Positions 11,343 through 22,425 of a DNA stretch of 30,485 nucleotides are shown here, piece by piece. A program made the position numbers and the translations under genes. The stretch's first letter is position 1, and each line of letters opens with the position of its first letter. The notes under the pieces are model-generated. The model searched no databases. It saw nothing but the letters and a program-made list of their open reading frames with translations, and had not been told where the DNA came from. This DNA comes from Collodictyon triciliatum (taxonomy: Eukaryota; CRuMs), in the NCBI GenBank assembly GCA_043381765.1, contig JBHJMP010000939.1, positions 1-30,485 of the forward strand, in the 5' to 3' direction.

Positions 11343-11835
11343 CACGGGTGCAAGCGTCACAGAAGCTTCGCCATGGGACATTGTGTGGGAAAAGCGTTTC
11401 TGTTGCCACGAGTTGGTTGTGTCGATTGTGCTTTCCAGAGGGAAGTTAGAGGGTTCGTAGCAGTGACGCCTGCTTTGCTGTGTGTGACAGAGGTTTTACA
11501 AGAAACTTCTCGGATGATGAAAAGGCGAGCCGCCTACCAGATACGGGGTGCCGTCTAGCCTCTGTTCTGGACTCATTCCTGTCCAGACTGAGAACGTGGG
11601 CGACCAGGCAGCCTTTAATGTGATGCGGCCCGATAAGGTCGAAGGCGGCTTGGTAGATTCATTATGGATCGCGCAAAGCCAGCGCACACGGCCACGAGGT
11701 ATATATTTGCCGGTGGCCCGCATTGTTGGTTGTGCGTGTCTGGCGGGCTTCTTGTGGGAGGGAGGAATCATCGCCCTCTCTTTAGTGAAATCAATAGGCA
11801 AAAGCTTTCGGTGCAGGATTCGAAATGTCAAATGA
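11343..11835 (+). other. GC-rich stretch with several overlapping open frames
   Basis: This stretch is visibly GC-richer than its flanks, like the exons elsewhere in the window, but no single reading explains it. Plus-strand frames with plausible residues include one containing TEASPWDIVWEKRF (to 11459), one containing DRGFTRNFSDDEKASRLP (about 11460-11610) and one containing DKVEGGLVDSLWIAQSQR and VARIVGCACLAGF (to 11835). A minus-strand frame (11496-11831) is also open. It could be two or three exons of one plus-strand gene, or a non-coding RNA. I cannot choose between these. Confidence 0.3.
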
Positions 11836-11984
11836 AGAAAACTGCTTCGCTGGAGTGTCTTTGACGGCGTTGCAGATAGATATTGGCTTTTTAGAGGGGG
11901 TTTCTTTCCTCTTAGTTATGTATTTATAACTAGAAGAGTATACCAATTTTTTTTTCGTCCACTCTTTTCTGAACCCAGAATACT

Positions 11985-12031
11985 TTTATTTATTTATTAT
12001 TTATTTATTATTTATTTATTATTTATTTATT
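11985..12031. repeat. (TTTATTTATTA)n minisatellite
   Basis: About four copies of an 11-bp unit made of TTTA/TTA words, immediately before a candidate coding stretch at about 12040. Confidence 0.8.
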
Positions 12032-12039
12032 CGTGGGGA

Positions 12040-12929
<890 letters not shown>

Positions 12930-13582
12930 AACCCCAATCTGATCAAACCCCTACTCTTCAAGAAAATAATCGTGTGCAAAAATAATCGATTGGGGATTTT
13001 GTATCGAAGTGCTTCACAATCGCCTTGATTTTCCCATGTGTTCCATGTGAGGATTTGGAAGGCCTGGATTTCTTTCATTTTACTTCTGCGTTCTACTCCT
13101 GATTCATAGTTTTACAAAATGATTAACATGGGGGTTGAGACGGTTCTGATTTTTGGTGAGAGAGCCATAGTTGTATTCAATCGTACTATTAAGATGTCAA
13201 CAAATTCATTTTCTCGACCGCTTTTTTTGACTGTTCAGAGAAGAAAAGAAACATGACTCTTAGCCATCTCACTAGTTTTAATGATAAACTAACGAATCAA
13301 TTGGCACAAAATGTTGTCCATGGAGGAACATCAGTATAGACATGAAGGGTATAGCACCATATGAGTGTGGATGGCAATGACAGACACGAATTATATTACT
13401 TTTTTATTCATTGGCAAAGTCGCACAAAAGATGAGGTGCTATATTGAGCTGAATATTTATTGAGAGAAAGAAAACAAAAACCAATCATTTGCTTTCACCA
13501 TTGCTCTAAAATATCAAAGAGCTCCATGAAATGCATAACCATGAAATATGGGTCTATGAAGATAAATATTTCTGATAAACAC

Positions 13583-14500
13583 TTAGTCAGCAGATGCATG
13601 GTTGTAAGTTATTGCCTCAGAGGCTGTTGATGAAGATGGCGCCTCTGCGTTGAAAGGAAAAGACGATGTAATTGGGCGCCCTACAGCTGTTGTTAGCATA
13701 TTAAGATGAGCGAGCTGTTCCTTTAGTAATTTATTTTCAAGCTCCAACACCTGTACTGCATTTAAAAGTTCAGCATTTTGATCCGACAGTTGGCTGTGAT
13801 GGGATTCTAGATGTTCGATCAATCCTTTAATCTTTTCCCTGCACCTTGTGGCAGAAACACGATTTCGTTCTCGCCGTCTTTCCTTGCGACTCTCTTCTTC
13901 TTGAAGAAGGGCTTCAATATCAATTCTATCTCCACTTTTGAAGCGGCGTCTTCCAGAACCAGTTGATTGTCCGTGTGGAATAAAAACGAAGTTTTTATGT
14001 TGCTGTAAGACTTGGGCTGAGGGCAAGTTTGGCTCTTTCTGTGATTGGGGCTGATGTTGCGGCTGATGTTGCGGCTGTGGTTTTTGGGACTGTTGAGACT
14101 GTTGACCAGCCTCTCCCAGCGGTAAGAAGGTTTGTAATTGCGATTGAAGATCCAATAATGCGAGGACTTGTGGAGGCTGCAAAGACATAGGGTACAGCTG
14201 AGAAATGGTGGGATTATTTAGTGTTTTAAAAGATTGGGTTTGCAACACGGCTTGATTTTGGTACGTATTCGAGTAGCTTTGTAGCTGGGAGGTATGTCCT
14301 GCACTGATTCCCGAGAGACCTCCAGCGGCAGGGTTAGGTTGAGGATAGAACTGAAGTAATGATGATTGCGATTGACGTTGCTGTGTATTTGTATACGTGT
14401 CCAATGAGGCAGGGGAATGGTTAGTCGGAATTAGTCTTTGTGGGGTCCATTCATCTCCTCCACAAAAGTTTGCTAGCCAAGAAAGGTCTGTAGGCTCCAT
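13583..14500 (-). CDS. bZIP transcription factor, Gln-rich
   Basis: One coding exon, 305 residues, start ATG at 14500 (MEPTDLSWLANF) and stop at 13583. The ATG follows immediately after a 3' splice site, TTTTGCAACAG, so the upstream part is a 5'-UTR intron and the longer reading starting with a TTG codon at 14509 is not the start. Residues 1-190 are low complexity, rich in Gln, Pro and Ser (QPQHQPQHQPQ near 145-155), like an activation or condensation-prone region. The basic region RKERRRERNRVSATRCRE holds the bZIP signature N-x7-R (NRVSATRCR). It is followed by a leucine zipper with Leu or hydrophobic residues about every seven (LIEHLESHHSQL ... LENKLLKEQLAHL). It should bind DNA as a dimer in the nucleus. 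No LOV or other sensor domain is visible. Targets are unknown. A possible poly(A) signal (AATAAA on this strand) is at 13456-13461. Confidence 0.93.
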   Translation of the reverse strand: MEPTDLSWLANFCGGDEWTPQRLIPTNHSPASLDTYTNTQQRQSQSSLLQFYPQPNPAAGGLSGISAGHTSQLQSYSNTYQNQAVLQTQSFKTLNNPTISQLYPMSLQPPQVLALLDLQSQLQTFLPLGEAGQQSQQSQKPQPQHQPQHQPQSQKEPNLPSAQVLQQHKNFVFIPHGQSTGSGRRRFKSGDRIDIEALLQEEESRKERRRERNRVSATRCREKIKGLIEHLESHHSQLSDQNAELLNAVQVLELENKLLKEQLAHLNMLTTAVGRPITSSFPFNAEAPSSSTASEAITYNHASAD

Positions 14501-14705
<205 letters not shown>

Positions 14706-15190
14706 CTGCTATATACGAGGCTGAGCACACAGCAAAGTCACGGTGGTTGCTTGGCTTCCGCCTCTTTATTGCGTCTTGTTATACGCCCAACACTTTAATT
14801 AAAAACAAACAGTGAACAAACACCATAAAAAAAAATATTTGCTCAAGCGATAATATCTTCACTGGGTTTAATCGTGCGCAACTAATGAAGTTTGCTTCTA
14901 TGTAACTGGACTGTGTTCTGTTGTTTTATTGGATGAAAAGAAATCGGTTTTTGTCTCAAAAATTTATTTTCCATCAAAATATCTTTGGACAAAATGAATT
15001 TTATGGTTTGTTTTAGTCTTTCAATGTTTCAGTTTTTTCTCCTTTCGTTTTAGAAGGGAAAGAAATTCGCACAGTTTCGGGCTGAAGGAAAATAAGAATC
15101 AGGAAATATCTGATAGTCAACCCTGAAAATTCTCCTTCCAAAAGAAAAAACAAGAAAAAATACAGAAGGGGTTTCACTCATTTTTTTCAG

Positions 15191-15538
15191 TCTCTGGTGT
15201 TGGTGAAACCAGGCTCATCAAGAGTGGACTGGACGAAAGAACGCCACGAGATCAGACTATTACGCAGAGTTAATCCCAAGAAGAGAATTTATGGGCATTC
15301 ACCGCATGATAAAAAGTTCAAACTTTGCTACAGTGAAAAGGTTATCTAACATACAGGTGCGGGGAAGTTTTTTTTCTTCATCTGTTCTATTGTTCTATTG
15401 TTCTATTGTTCTATTGTTCTATTGTTCTATTGTTCTATTGTTCTATTGTTCTATTGTTCTATTGTTCTATTGTTCTATTGTTCTATTGTTCTCTTCTAGT
15501 TGGTTGAAGGGTCCTCGGTAGAGCAAGAGAAAGGCTAA
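15191..15538 (+). CDS. Last two exons of a small basic protein, unknown
   Basis: Exon 15191-15340 follows TTTTTTTCAG and codes 50 residues (SLVLVKPGSSRVDWTKERH ... FKLCYSEK), strongly basic (RLLRRVNPKKR). Exon 15500-15538 follows TCTTCTAG and codes LVEGSSVEQEKG plus stop. Both junctions are phase 0 (donor GTTATC). The 159-bp intron between them is mostly the octamer array. The upstream exon is not certain; a short ATG-led piece ending in a phase-0 donor near 15005 (MNFM) would fit, making a protein of about 66 residues divergent from the bZIP gene. The basic composition suggests an RNA- or ribosome-associated protein, but that is a guess. Confidence 0.45.
15385..15488. repeat. (TTCTATTG)13 octamer tandem array
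   Basis: Thirteen perfect copies of TTCTATTG (104 bp, no mismatches). It lies in the last intron of the small gene described above, ending 11 bp before the splice acceptor AG (15498-15499), so it acts as an extended pyrimidine-rich tract. Confidence 0.97.
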
Positions 15539-15791
15539 ATTACTTCGATTGCAGATGTTGCTTTACAATTCGCATTCTAGCTCAGAGCCAATAATATCGA
15601 GGGCTATTTGTATCTTTAAAAAAAATATATTCATTTGGCAATTTCATGCAACGTTTTGCTTTTGGTAAAGAAAAAAGGCAGAATGAGTCACGCCTGGTTG
15701 TGTTACTGGAATCCATAATAAGTTTTAAGAGGGCGTTGCCGACTATGCCACCTAGCATATCGTTGGCTACTTAATTCGTAAATTAATAATT

Positions 15792-16130
15792 TCACTTTAC
15801 TAGTCCAACTATGCAATCATAATCATAATCATAATCATAATCATAATCATAATCATAATCATAATCATAATCATAATCATAATCATAATCATAATCATAA
15901 TCACTAAGCGAGAGATGGTGTGGTTGGCCGGAGCTTTCAGCCCATCCAAATACTTGAGTAGGGTGGCTTGATAGGAAAACACTTGGAAGACAACAAGGTA
16001 CGATGTCACCATGATAATGCGCATGACTGGCTAATGCGTCCAATGACGTACACAACTCGTGTGGGTTTGTCAAAAATCTATGTATTGCTTTCACCTCGTG
16101 ACGCGGAATGACGAAGCGTGAGTCATTCAT
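15792..16130 (-). CDS. Possible 112-residue ORF with an Asp-Tyr repeat tail
   Basis: The frame starts at an ATG (MNDSRFVIPRHEVKAIHRF), runs through about 75 residues of normal composition, then into about 30 residues of alternating Asp-Tyr coded by the hexamer array, and ends CIVGLVK-stop. The non-repeat part is GC-richer than its surroundings, which supports coding. Against it, there is no recognisable domain, no neighbouring exon, and a hexamer array automatically yields a dipeptide repeat. From 15539 to 15791 I see nothing coding. Confidence 0.3.
   Translation of the reverse strand: MNDSRFVIPRHEVKAIHRFLTNPHELCTSLDALASHAHYHGDIVPCCLPSVFLSSHPTQVFGWAESSGQPHHLSLSDYDYDYDYDYDYDYDYDYDYDYDYDYDYDCIVGLVK
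15815..15902. repeat. (AATCAT)n hexamer array, about 14.5 copies
   Basis: A perfect AATCAT array. On the minus strand it translates to Asp-Tyr, Met-Ile or a third dipeptide, depending on frame. Confidence 0.95.
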
Positions 16131-16816
16131 TTAGCCTTATATACAAAAGGCAAGAGATGCCCCTACTTTGGTAATGAGGCTAATTTGTTTTTGGTCGCAA
16201 ACATTTATTTTCTCCAAAGCTGGAACATACATATCTGGAAATTCATAAGTTGGCAGCTGCAGGTGAGAGGAGAGTCTTCTCAAAAGCCCTAACCCCAATC
16301 GAAATCTGCCACCAACTAATTATTTACAATATCATTTCGTAATACCCAGAAGTAAAATCCGGAGAAAAATACAACCGACTTGGCGTATGTAAATGAGAAC
16401 TTGCTATAAGGGACTGAAAAAATAATGTCTCATGAATCCCTTCAAGTACCACCCAAGCTGAACGACAGCCAGGGAGGCAAGGCCAAAACATCTGATTAAG
16501 AACAAATCGAAAGGGATGTTAAAAAAAAAACATATATATAACCCCCTGAAGTTGGCTTTGGTGGGACCAATCATGAATACCGTACAAGATTCAATTATTT
16601 TTTTTTAATGATTGTCTGTTTCGCTAGATTATGTGTTCAAGATTTAGAGTAATACAGAGAAGAGTAAAGTACGCGTGGTACAGATAAATATGTGAAAGAA
16701 TGGAAAGGGGGATTAAAGGTAATGGATTGAATAGGCAACCCTTCGATTAGCCAGGAAAAAATAGTGAATGATGTTCATAAATTAACCGTATAAAAGAACG
16801 AAGAAATGACAATCAT
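16131..16816. other. Mostly non-coding stretch
   Basis: No gene can be supported. One short ATG-led frame on the plus strand at 16425-16499 codes 24 residues (MSHESLQVPPKLNDSQGG...) with good composition and could be a small exon. It has no visible partner. Confidence 0.4.
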
Positions 16817-16987
16817 ATGTTTTTCGCACGAAAAAGGTATTGTATTATTACTTTCGAATTGGTTTATTACAGCAATTGTCGGGCGGATACTGACATAAAT
16901 GATTCTGATGAAAGTCATACATCGGAAGCGTTTCATGAGAAATTGCTAGGTTTGAGGAAATTTTCTTCCATTCCTTACAGCGACTAG
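16817..16987 (+). CDS. Possible two-exon microprotein, 44 residues
   Basis: Exon 1 (16817-16836) reads MFFARK plus two bases before a GTATTG donor. Exon 2 (16873-16987) follows TTATTACAG, keeps phase and codes NCRADTDINDSDESHTSEA then FHEKLLGLRKFSSIPYSD and a TAG. The intron is only 36 bp, shorter than almost all others here. The acidic middle has no similarity I know. Its stop is 42 bp from the stop of the HMG-box gene on the other strand, a spacing like the other convergent pairs, which gives mild support. Confidence 0.3.
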   Translation: MFFARKRYCIITFELVYYSNCRADTDINDSDESHTSEAFHEKLLGLRKFSSIPYSD

Positions 16988-17029
16988 GTCCCATCCTGGC
17001 TTCAACACGAAAGGGCTATACAGCGATAT

Positions 17030-18573
17030 TTAACCCTTCGGAGGTTCCTTGGATAGCCTTTTTGCAAGCTTTAGATACCTTTACATGAAAAGGAGTTAGA
17101 ATAGTCTTTTCACCGACAATTCGGTTCACATAATCTTAATTTGGTCGGGTGCTGCCTTGCTATCACCTGTCTTTTTCCTCAGGGCCACACTCCTTCCACA
17201 TTTGCCCGAGCTTTTTTAGAATGGAATGGTTTGAGTCATGTGGATTTTCCTCTCGAATCTTAAAAAAAAAAACTGATTGAATCAACGTAGTTTAATTTTT
17301 TTCTGTTTTATGGATTTTTCACAGCATTATACTTATTAATTGAACTTCCAGTTTTCTTTAACAATTCACAGATTGGGTGGAACTTCAGTAGTTCCACCGA
17401 AATAATCGATAGGACTTGTTTGGTCTATCAACGAAAAATCCTGAAAAACAAGTATCTAAGACAATTGCGCGAATAAAGACTGCGTACCCTGTTACGATTC
17501 TCCATCGTATATGCAATAAAGCCGTTGATGTCTCGACTTCTCCTATGTAACAGATGATGATTTCTTTGAATATTAATTGGATGTTTGCAAACGTTATTAA
17601 AAGAAGGTGAATTTGTTTTTTAGCAGGCTCGTGAGTAGATTGTTGACAAAGTTTTTTATATATAAAAGATAATTAATAAACACATTTATTCAACTCACTC
17701 TCTTGGCTTCTTCGGTTTATCTACTGGCGACGGCGAAAGGTTCTGTTCCCCAACCTTTTTTACTTTAGGTACCCTCCACTTACTGATAAATTCGGAATAG
17801 ACCACTGGGGTTCCGGTCGATGTGTCTGCTAAGCAGGGGCCCTCTTGCTCCTTGTCTGGTTCGCATGCATTCACGGGAGGGATACTCTCCGTCTCAATAT
17901 CTCGGGGAAGTTGTCCAGCATCCAGACTTGGCAAGGAATTTCTTAAAGGAATATGATTATGGCCAGATTTTCTTTGGCTTTTTTTAAAATTTCTTTCATC
18001 GTTAGATTTTTCATCTTTATGACTGCTTCCATGACGACGGACTTCAGGTCCATCAAGGAACCGAGTAGTATCAGCCCTACTGCACATTTTTTCATGTGGC
18101 CAGTTGTGCTCTTCGTTAGTTGATGGTATTGATTTTTCGCTCGTCGGTAAACTGAGTACACGTATTTTGGATATCTCGAGAGGCGGACCATTCAGTGTAT
18201 CCACGCTTTGGTGTATGTTATATCTTGTTGGCGCTACCAACGGCGCAGTACTCTGACTGGCGAACTCGCGTGTAAACTTTGGACTGATGCCATTATGGTC
18301 GTCTCCCTTTTTTCTTTTTCGTCCTGGCATAGGATATACATCAATCCAAGAATATGAAGAGTCCTTCGGGTCATCTGGGGTATAGAAAAGGTGCGATAGA
18401 CCACGCGGAGCTGTCAGTGGATGGATGGGATGCATGTGCATCTGTGTTTGTTGACTTGGCCAAAAAGGAAGAGTAGGTTGTTGAAGATAATGCGATTGGA
18501 TATTTGGTGCGGACTCAGTTGGATAAGATTCATCTTTTGGATGAGGCTGTTCTGGGATTCGCAAACTGGGCAT
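17030..18573 (-). CDS. HMG-box DNA-binding protein with long disordered N-terminus
   Basis: The large exon (17699-18573, about 291 codons) ends in KPKKPR plus two bases at a GTGAGT donor. Reading it through gives a false stop two codons later. Three further exons complete an HMG box: 17488-17542 (INGFIAYTMENRNR), 17167-17258 (REENPHDSNHSI, LKKLGQMWKECGPEEKD) and 17030-17078 (RYLKLAKRLSKEPPKG-stop). All phases agree. The box matches the HMG/SOX-type pattern F-x2-Y-x4-R ... ENP-x2-SN-x-I-x3-LG-x2-W-x6-EEK-x2-Y. The N-terminal part is Pro/Ser-rich and disordered, with a GRKRKK nuclear-signal-like cluster near residue 84. The true start is uncertain: candidate upstream exons at 18745-18874 (SNHNSWSANPWWGIS) and 19020-19144 (ending RRQDRMNRTTDQQ) look coding, but their phases allow more than one joining. 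Likely a nuclear architectural or sequence-specific transcription factor. Confidence 0.82.
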
Positions 18574-18744
18574 TGGGAATGGAGAGATTCTGCGTTGTTT
18601 TTAAATGAGAAAAAAAAAGCATGATTAAAAACGATAAAAACTGAGTGGTGGCTAATTGTTTTCATGTGCGTTCAATATGCAACACTGACATAGGAATGTA
18701 ATTATATTGTTTAGTCTACAGGTATTACTCTGAGTGGAGAACAC

Positions 18745-19144
18745 CTGGCCCAGGGAAAGGTAGAGGGAGGCGAATCAGCGGCTGATAAGGGAGGGCGGTA
18801 GGATTACTCATTGGCGACGAGATCCCCCACCAGGGGTTTGCACTCCATGAATTGTGGTTGGACTGGCTGGCAGCCTTTCTTTTGGTTAAAGGATAATTGA
18901 ATTAATTTTCGGAGAAAAAAATAGAGACTGTTCATTACCAATTGAGTGATTCTTGATAACGTATTGTTACAACGCTTAGTGTGCCTTTTTTTTCTTTCCG
19001 TTTTTTGAAGTCGCCTTACTCTGTTGATCCGTCGTCCGGTTCATTCGATCCTGTCTTCTCCATATAAAATCAACTGAGTTGCTAGGCACGTCCAGATGAT
19101 TACACGATGAAGTGAGCGAGAGATTGATCGACGCAGTAGCTGGG
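18745..19144 (-). CDS. Candidate 5' exons of the HMG-box gene
   Basis: Exon 19020-19144 follows TTTTTTTATAG and codes PATASINLSLTSSCNHLDV ... TTDQQ, with a GTAAGG donor. Exon 18745-18874 follows AAAG and codes a Trp/Pro-rich segment ending PLIRLPLPFPGP. The second fits the composition of the HMG-box protein and can join its large exon at the AG before the EQPHP codons. The first ends in phase 1, which does not match that frame of the second; it does match an alternative frame reading TSPTTIHGVQTP. No convincing start ATG was found between 19145 and 19356. Confidence 0.4.
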
Positions 19145-19356
19145 CTATAAAAAAATTGGTTAGTTTTCCTTTTTGTTTTTCGTTTTTCGTTCACAGAATC
19201 TCTAGTCTAGGACTTTGATTTGATAAGAATTTATCATTTTCAAACTTAAGTTTGTAATAGAAAAAAAAATCTTGCCAAACGCCTTGTGAAGTAAGAGAAG
19301 AGAGGAGACCAGAAAAGTGATTCATTATCAAGGAGTTTGATTTTGTTCTTGGGGGA

Positions 19357-19856
19357 ATGACTATTGTTCGCTATTCACCCAACGAGCTAAGACCAAAACA
19401 TGGCGAAGGAATAAAGTTAAACCCCCTTGGCCGATTAGATCTCGGTTAGTTTGGTGGGTGCGACGGGCTGAATGACGTTTACAGTCTTTCATGCTGTTTT
19501 GACATACTCTTCCTCTCTACCTCATACATACATCTCTTCATCGATCTGCTGGAGCTGATGCTGTGCGTTGTCTCCCTTTGTCACTCGTCAGAGGTGCCAC
19601 CAGCTCAGTTTATTCACCCGCTCATTCGGAATGATGAAAGAATCAAATTGAGAGAAAACGGATGGGGAGATGTGTACGACAGTTATTTTTATTTCTCTCC
19701 TCATAAGAACCATTTACTGTCCCGCTCAGGCCGTCTGGGTAAGTTCTTTCCACATGTCCGATCACCCCTGACTCTAAAGTTGAAGTTTTGTTTCCTTCAG
19801 CAGTCCCAATTTTGCTCCTCGAAGCAGATGTTATGTTTCACCTTTCGTTTCTGTAA
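19357..19856 (+). CDS. Small three-exon gene, 96 residues, unknown
   Basis: Exon 1 (19357-19444) starts MTIVRYSPNELRPKHGEG and ends in a GTTAGT donor in phase 1. Exon 2 (19592-19738) follows TTTGTCACTCGTCAG and reads EVPPAQFIHPLIRNDER, KLRENGWGDVYDSYFYFSP and ends in GTAAGT. Exon 3 (19801-19856) follows TTTCCTTCAG and gives AVPILLLEADVMFHLSFL-stop. Phases agree throughout and both long introns have strong splice signals. An AATAAA at 19960-19965 supports the end. I do not recognise the protein; it is compact and basic to neutral with one hydrophobic patch near the C-terminus. A GTTATG donor inside exon 3 could instead skip the stop and join the exon at 20243. Confidence 0.6.
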
Positions 19857-20242
19857 TGCCTTTCCAATAGCCTCGTAGCCCGCCGTGATTCATCACACCG
19901 CAATTGAAATGCTGGATGAAATTCTCCTATATATCATTTCGGGCAATTTTATTTACTGAAATAAAAGTTCTCATGTCGAATGTGAAAAAGAATTGCGCAT
20001 CACCCTGTTTCCATCGCACGACAAATGTGGATGTTGGGCTTCAGATTATCCTATCTTTTCATTAACTTCGATTGCTTATGGATGCTGTGCAAAATATTTT
20101 ACTGTTTTGGAATTATTGCTTCTGATTCCGTGAAATCCCGGCTTTTCAAAAGATATACCAAAAACTAACATTTTTATTGAATATTCATTATAACTATCTA
20201 AATTTCATTAAATTCAAATTTACTATTTTAGTATTTGAGGTC

Positions 20243-20456
20243 AATACAGAACCCTAAATGGTTCTTTTCGATGAATTGGAATGAAGACACACGCTTCAAG
20301 CGACCACATCGTGCACTTCATGACGTCACGGTGTCGACACACCAGGTCATAAGAGATTCTACTTTTGTATCAAAGACCGAAACGGTTACTTTCTTTTATG
20401 GAAATTCCGATTCAGGGCAGATAGATCGTTCTAAACTGGATAATATAGTCCATTAA
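20243..20456 (+). CDS. Unassigned coding exon
   Basis: After AATACAG the plus frame codes 71 residues (NPKWFFSMNWNEDTRFKRP ... DRSKLDNIVH) to a TAA at 20454-20456. There is no upstream ATG in frame, so it needs earlier exons. The 96-residue gene just upstream could supply one only if its apparent stop is bypassed. The frame ends 24 bp from a minus-strand stop, the same tail-to-tail spacing as at 1111/1137. Between 19857 and 20242 I see only AT-rich sequence and the AATAAA noted above. Function unknown. Confidence 0.3.
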
Positions 20457-20480
20457 TTTCTATGCTGCATAAATTTCAAT

Positions 20481-20714
20481 TCATGAGCCAATTAATGTAC
20501 TATCATCCCGAAATATAACTAAATTATCACAAGTATAATCAACATGCATATACCGTACATCAAGGTCTAACAGGGCTACTTTCGTGCCCAGTTTCAAATG
20601 CAAAGCCAAATCGACATATTCACAAAGCGTTTGTCGATCTATGCAGGAAACACTTGGCCACCGGGCAACAGGCAACCTTGTGTGCAGATCCACCCGAACT
20701 GAATGTGGTTTTTT
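20481..20714 (-). CDS. Last exon of an unidentified gene
   Basis: On the minus strand, after CACATTCAG, the frame reads RVDLHTRLPVARWPSVSCID, then QTLCEYVDLALHLKLGTKV and ALLDLDVRYMHVDYTCD, to a stop at 20481. The composition is that of a folded domain with alternating hydrophobic strands. Earlier exons must lie in the N gap (20751-21335) or beyond. A GTACGG donor after ALLDLD is possible, in which case the remaining tail would be intronic. I recognise no family. Confidence 0.45.
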   Translation of the reverse strand, partial: KKPHSVRVDLHTRLPVARWPSVSCIDRQTLCEYVDLALHLKLGTKVALLDLDVRYMHVDYTCDNLVIFRDDSTLIGS

Positions 20715-20750
20715 TTTTTTTGAAAACAGGAGCGCAGAAGAAATAAGGGC

Positions 20751-21335
20751 NNNNNNNNNNNNNNNNNNNNNNNNNNNNNNNNNNNNNNNNNNNNNNNNNN
20801 NNNNNNNNNNNNNNNNNNNNNNNNNNNNNNNNNNNNNNNNNNNNNNNNNNNNNNNNNNNNNNNNNNNNNNNNNNNNNNNNNNNNNNNNNNNNNNNNNNNN
20901 NNNNNNNNNNNNNNNNNNNNNNNNNNNNNNNNNNNNNNNNNNNNNNNNNNNNNNNNNNNNNNNNNNNNNNNNNNNNNNNNNNNNNNNNNNNNNNNNNNNN
21001 NNNNNNNNNNNNNNNNNNNNNNNNNNNNNNNNNNNNNNNNNNNNNNNNNNNNNNNNNNNNNNNNNNNNNNNNNNNNNNNNNNNNNNNNNNNNNNNNNNNN
21101 NNNNNNNNNNNNNNNNNNNNNNNNNNNNNNNNNNNNNNNNNNNNNNNNNNNNNNNNNNNNNNNNNNNNNNNNNNNNNNNNNNNNNNNNNNNNNNNNNNNN
21201 NNNNNNNNNNNNNNNNNNNNNNNNNNNNNNNNNNNNNNNNNNNNNNNNNNNNNNNNNNNNNNNNNNNNNNNNNNNNNNNNNNNNNNNNNNNNNNNNNNNN
21301 NNNNNNNNNNNNNNNNNNNNNNNNNNNNNNNNNNN
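20751..21335. other. Assembly gap (585 N)
   Basis: A run of N. It probably removes the 5' end of the minus-strand gene ending at 20481 and the promoter of the ABC transporter gene, whose ATG is 7 bp past the gap. Confidence 1.
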
Positions 21336-21342
21336 CTAGGAA

Positions 21343-22374
21343 ATGGCTGCTGCTTCAACCCTACGAAACAACCCCGGAATGCTTCTTCTCGCCGCAATTA
21401 CCGCAGCTGCGGTTTTCGTGCTTCGAGCACGTCGCCCTCAGTCGTCTTTGCCCGCGACGCCGACTCCACGAGAGCCTTCTTTACCAAGCTTAAGTCATGG
21501 ACATAAACGTAAAGTTGCAGTGGATGCACACTTTTTAGCTCAGCTTGGACGTCTGATGCGCGTGGTGATACCCTCACCATGGTGCAAGGTATTAGCCTGT
21601 TTGCTTGACAGTGTTTGCTTAGTCTGCTTCTTGGGCTGTATTCTTATCTCCCTTTTTTTTGTATCTCATTTTCATCATGTTCATTTTGATTCGGCGTCTA
21701 TATTGCCACGAATGCTCCTTTCCTAATATCTCTTTTTTTTTGTTTTCTATTCCAACTTCGTTTTTTCTTATTTATAAAATCAAAAAAGGAATTCTTTTTG
21801 GTTTTGTTGCATACGTTCTTCCTTGTTTCGCGCACATTCCTGAGCTTATACATTGTTAAGTTGGAAGGAGACATAACTAAGACGATTGTGCAAAGGGACA
21901 TGGTTTTTTTCCGATTCATTTTAACTTTAAAACCAATAGATGGTCATAACATGCACACAGCTAAATCTTAATATAATACACACTTTCCGGGTCATTTTAT
22001 GTTTGAATGGACGAAGATATCGATATTTACATAACTAGTTCTTAGCCATGAATGCTTCTTTTAAAACTAATTAACCATTCCTCTTTCATTTTTAAATATA
22101 AACAGAAAGGCTTTTTGAAAACTCTAGCAATATGGATTGGAATCTCTTTGCCGTCAACTTTTGTTAACAGCATGATTCAGTATTTTGAAAGTACCATGGC
22201 TGTTGCTTTCCGCTCTCGCCTTGTTGATGTTCTTTACAAACAGTATATGGGAAATCAAGTTTTTTATCGGTGATATTTCTTTTACTGCGTTACGTTTGTT
22301 ATTTTTTTTTTTTTTGTTAACACCACTTTTGTGAAGCGCACATCGTTTTTTATCTCGCTATTTGTCTGTATTCA

Positions 22375-22425
<51 letters not shown>

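Noticed and set aside
11075-11353. Minus-strand 92-residue frame
   Set aside because: It is antisense to the better plus-strand exon at 10950-11100 and has Cys/Leu-rich shadow composition.
16952-17032. Extra 31-bp intron in the small plus-strand gene, extending it to a stop near 17030
   Set aside because: Reading straight through gives a sensible end (LLGLRKFSSIPYSD) without needing an intron shorter than any other, and avoids overlap with the HMG-box gene.
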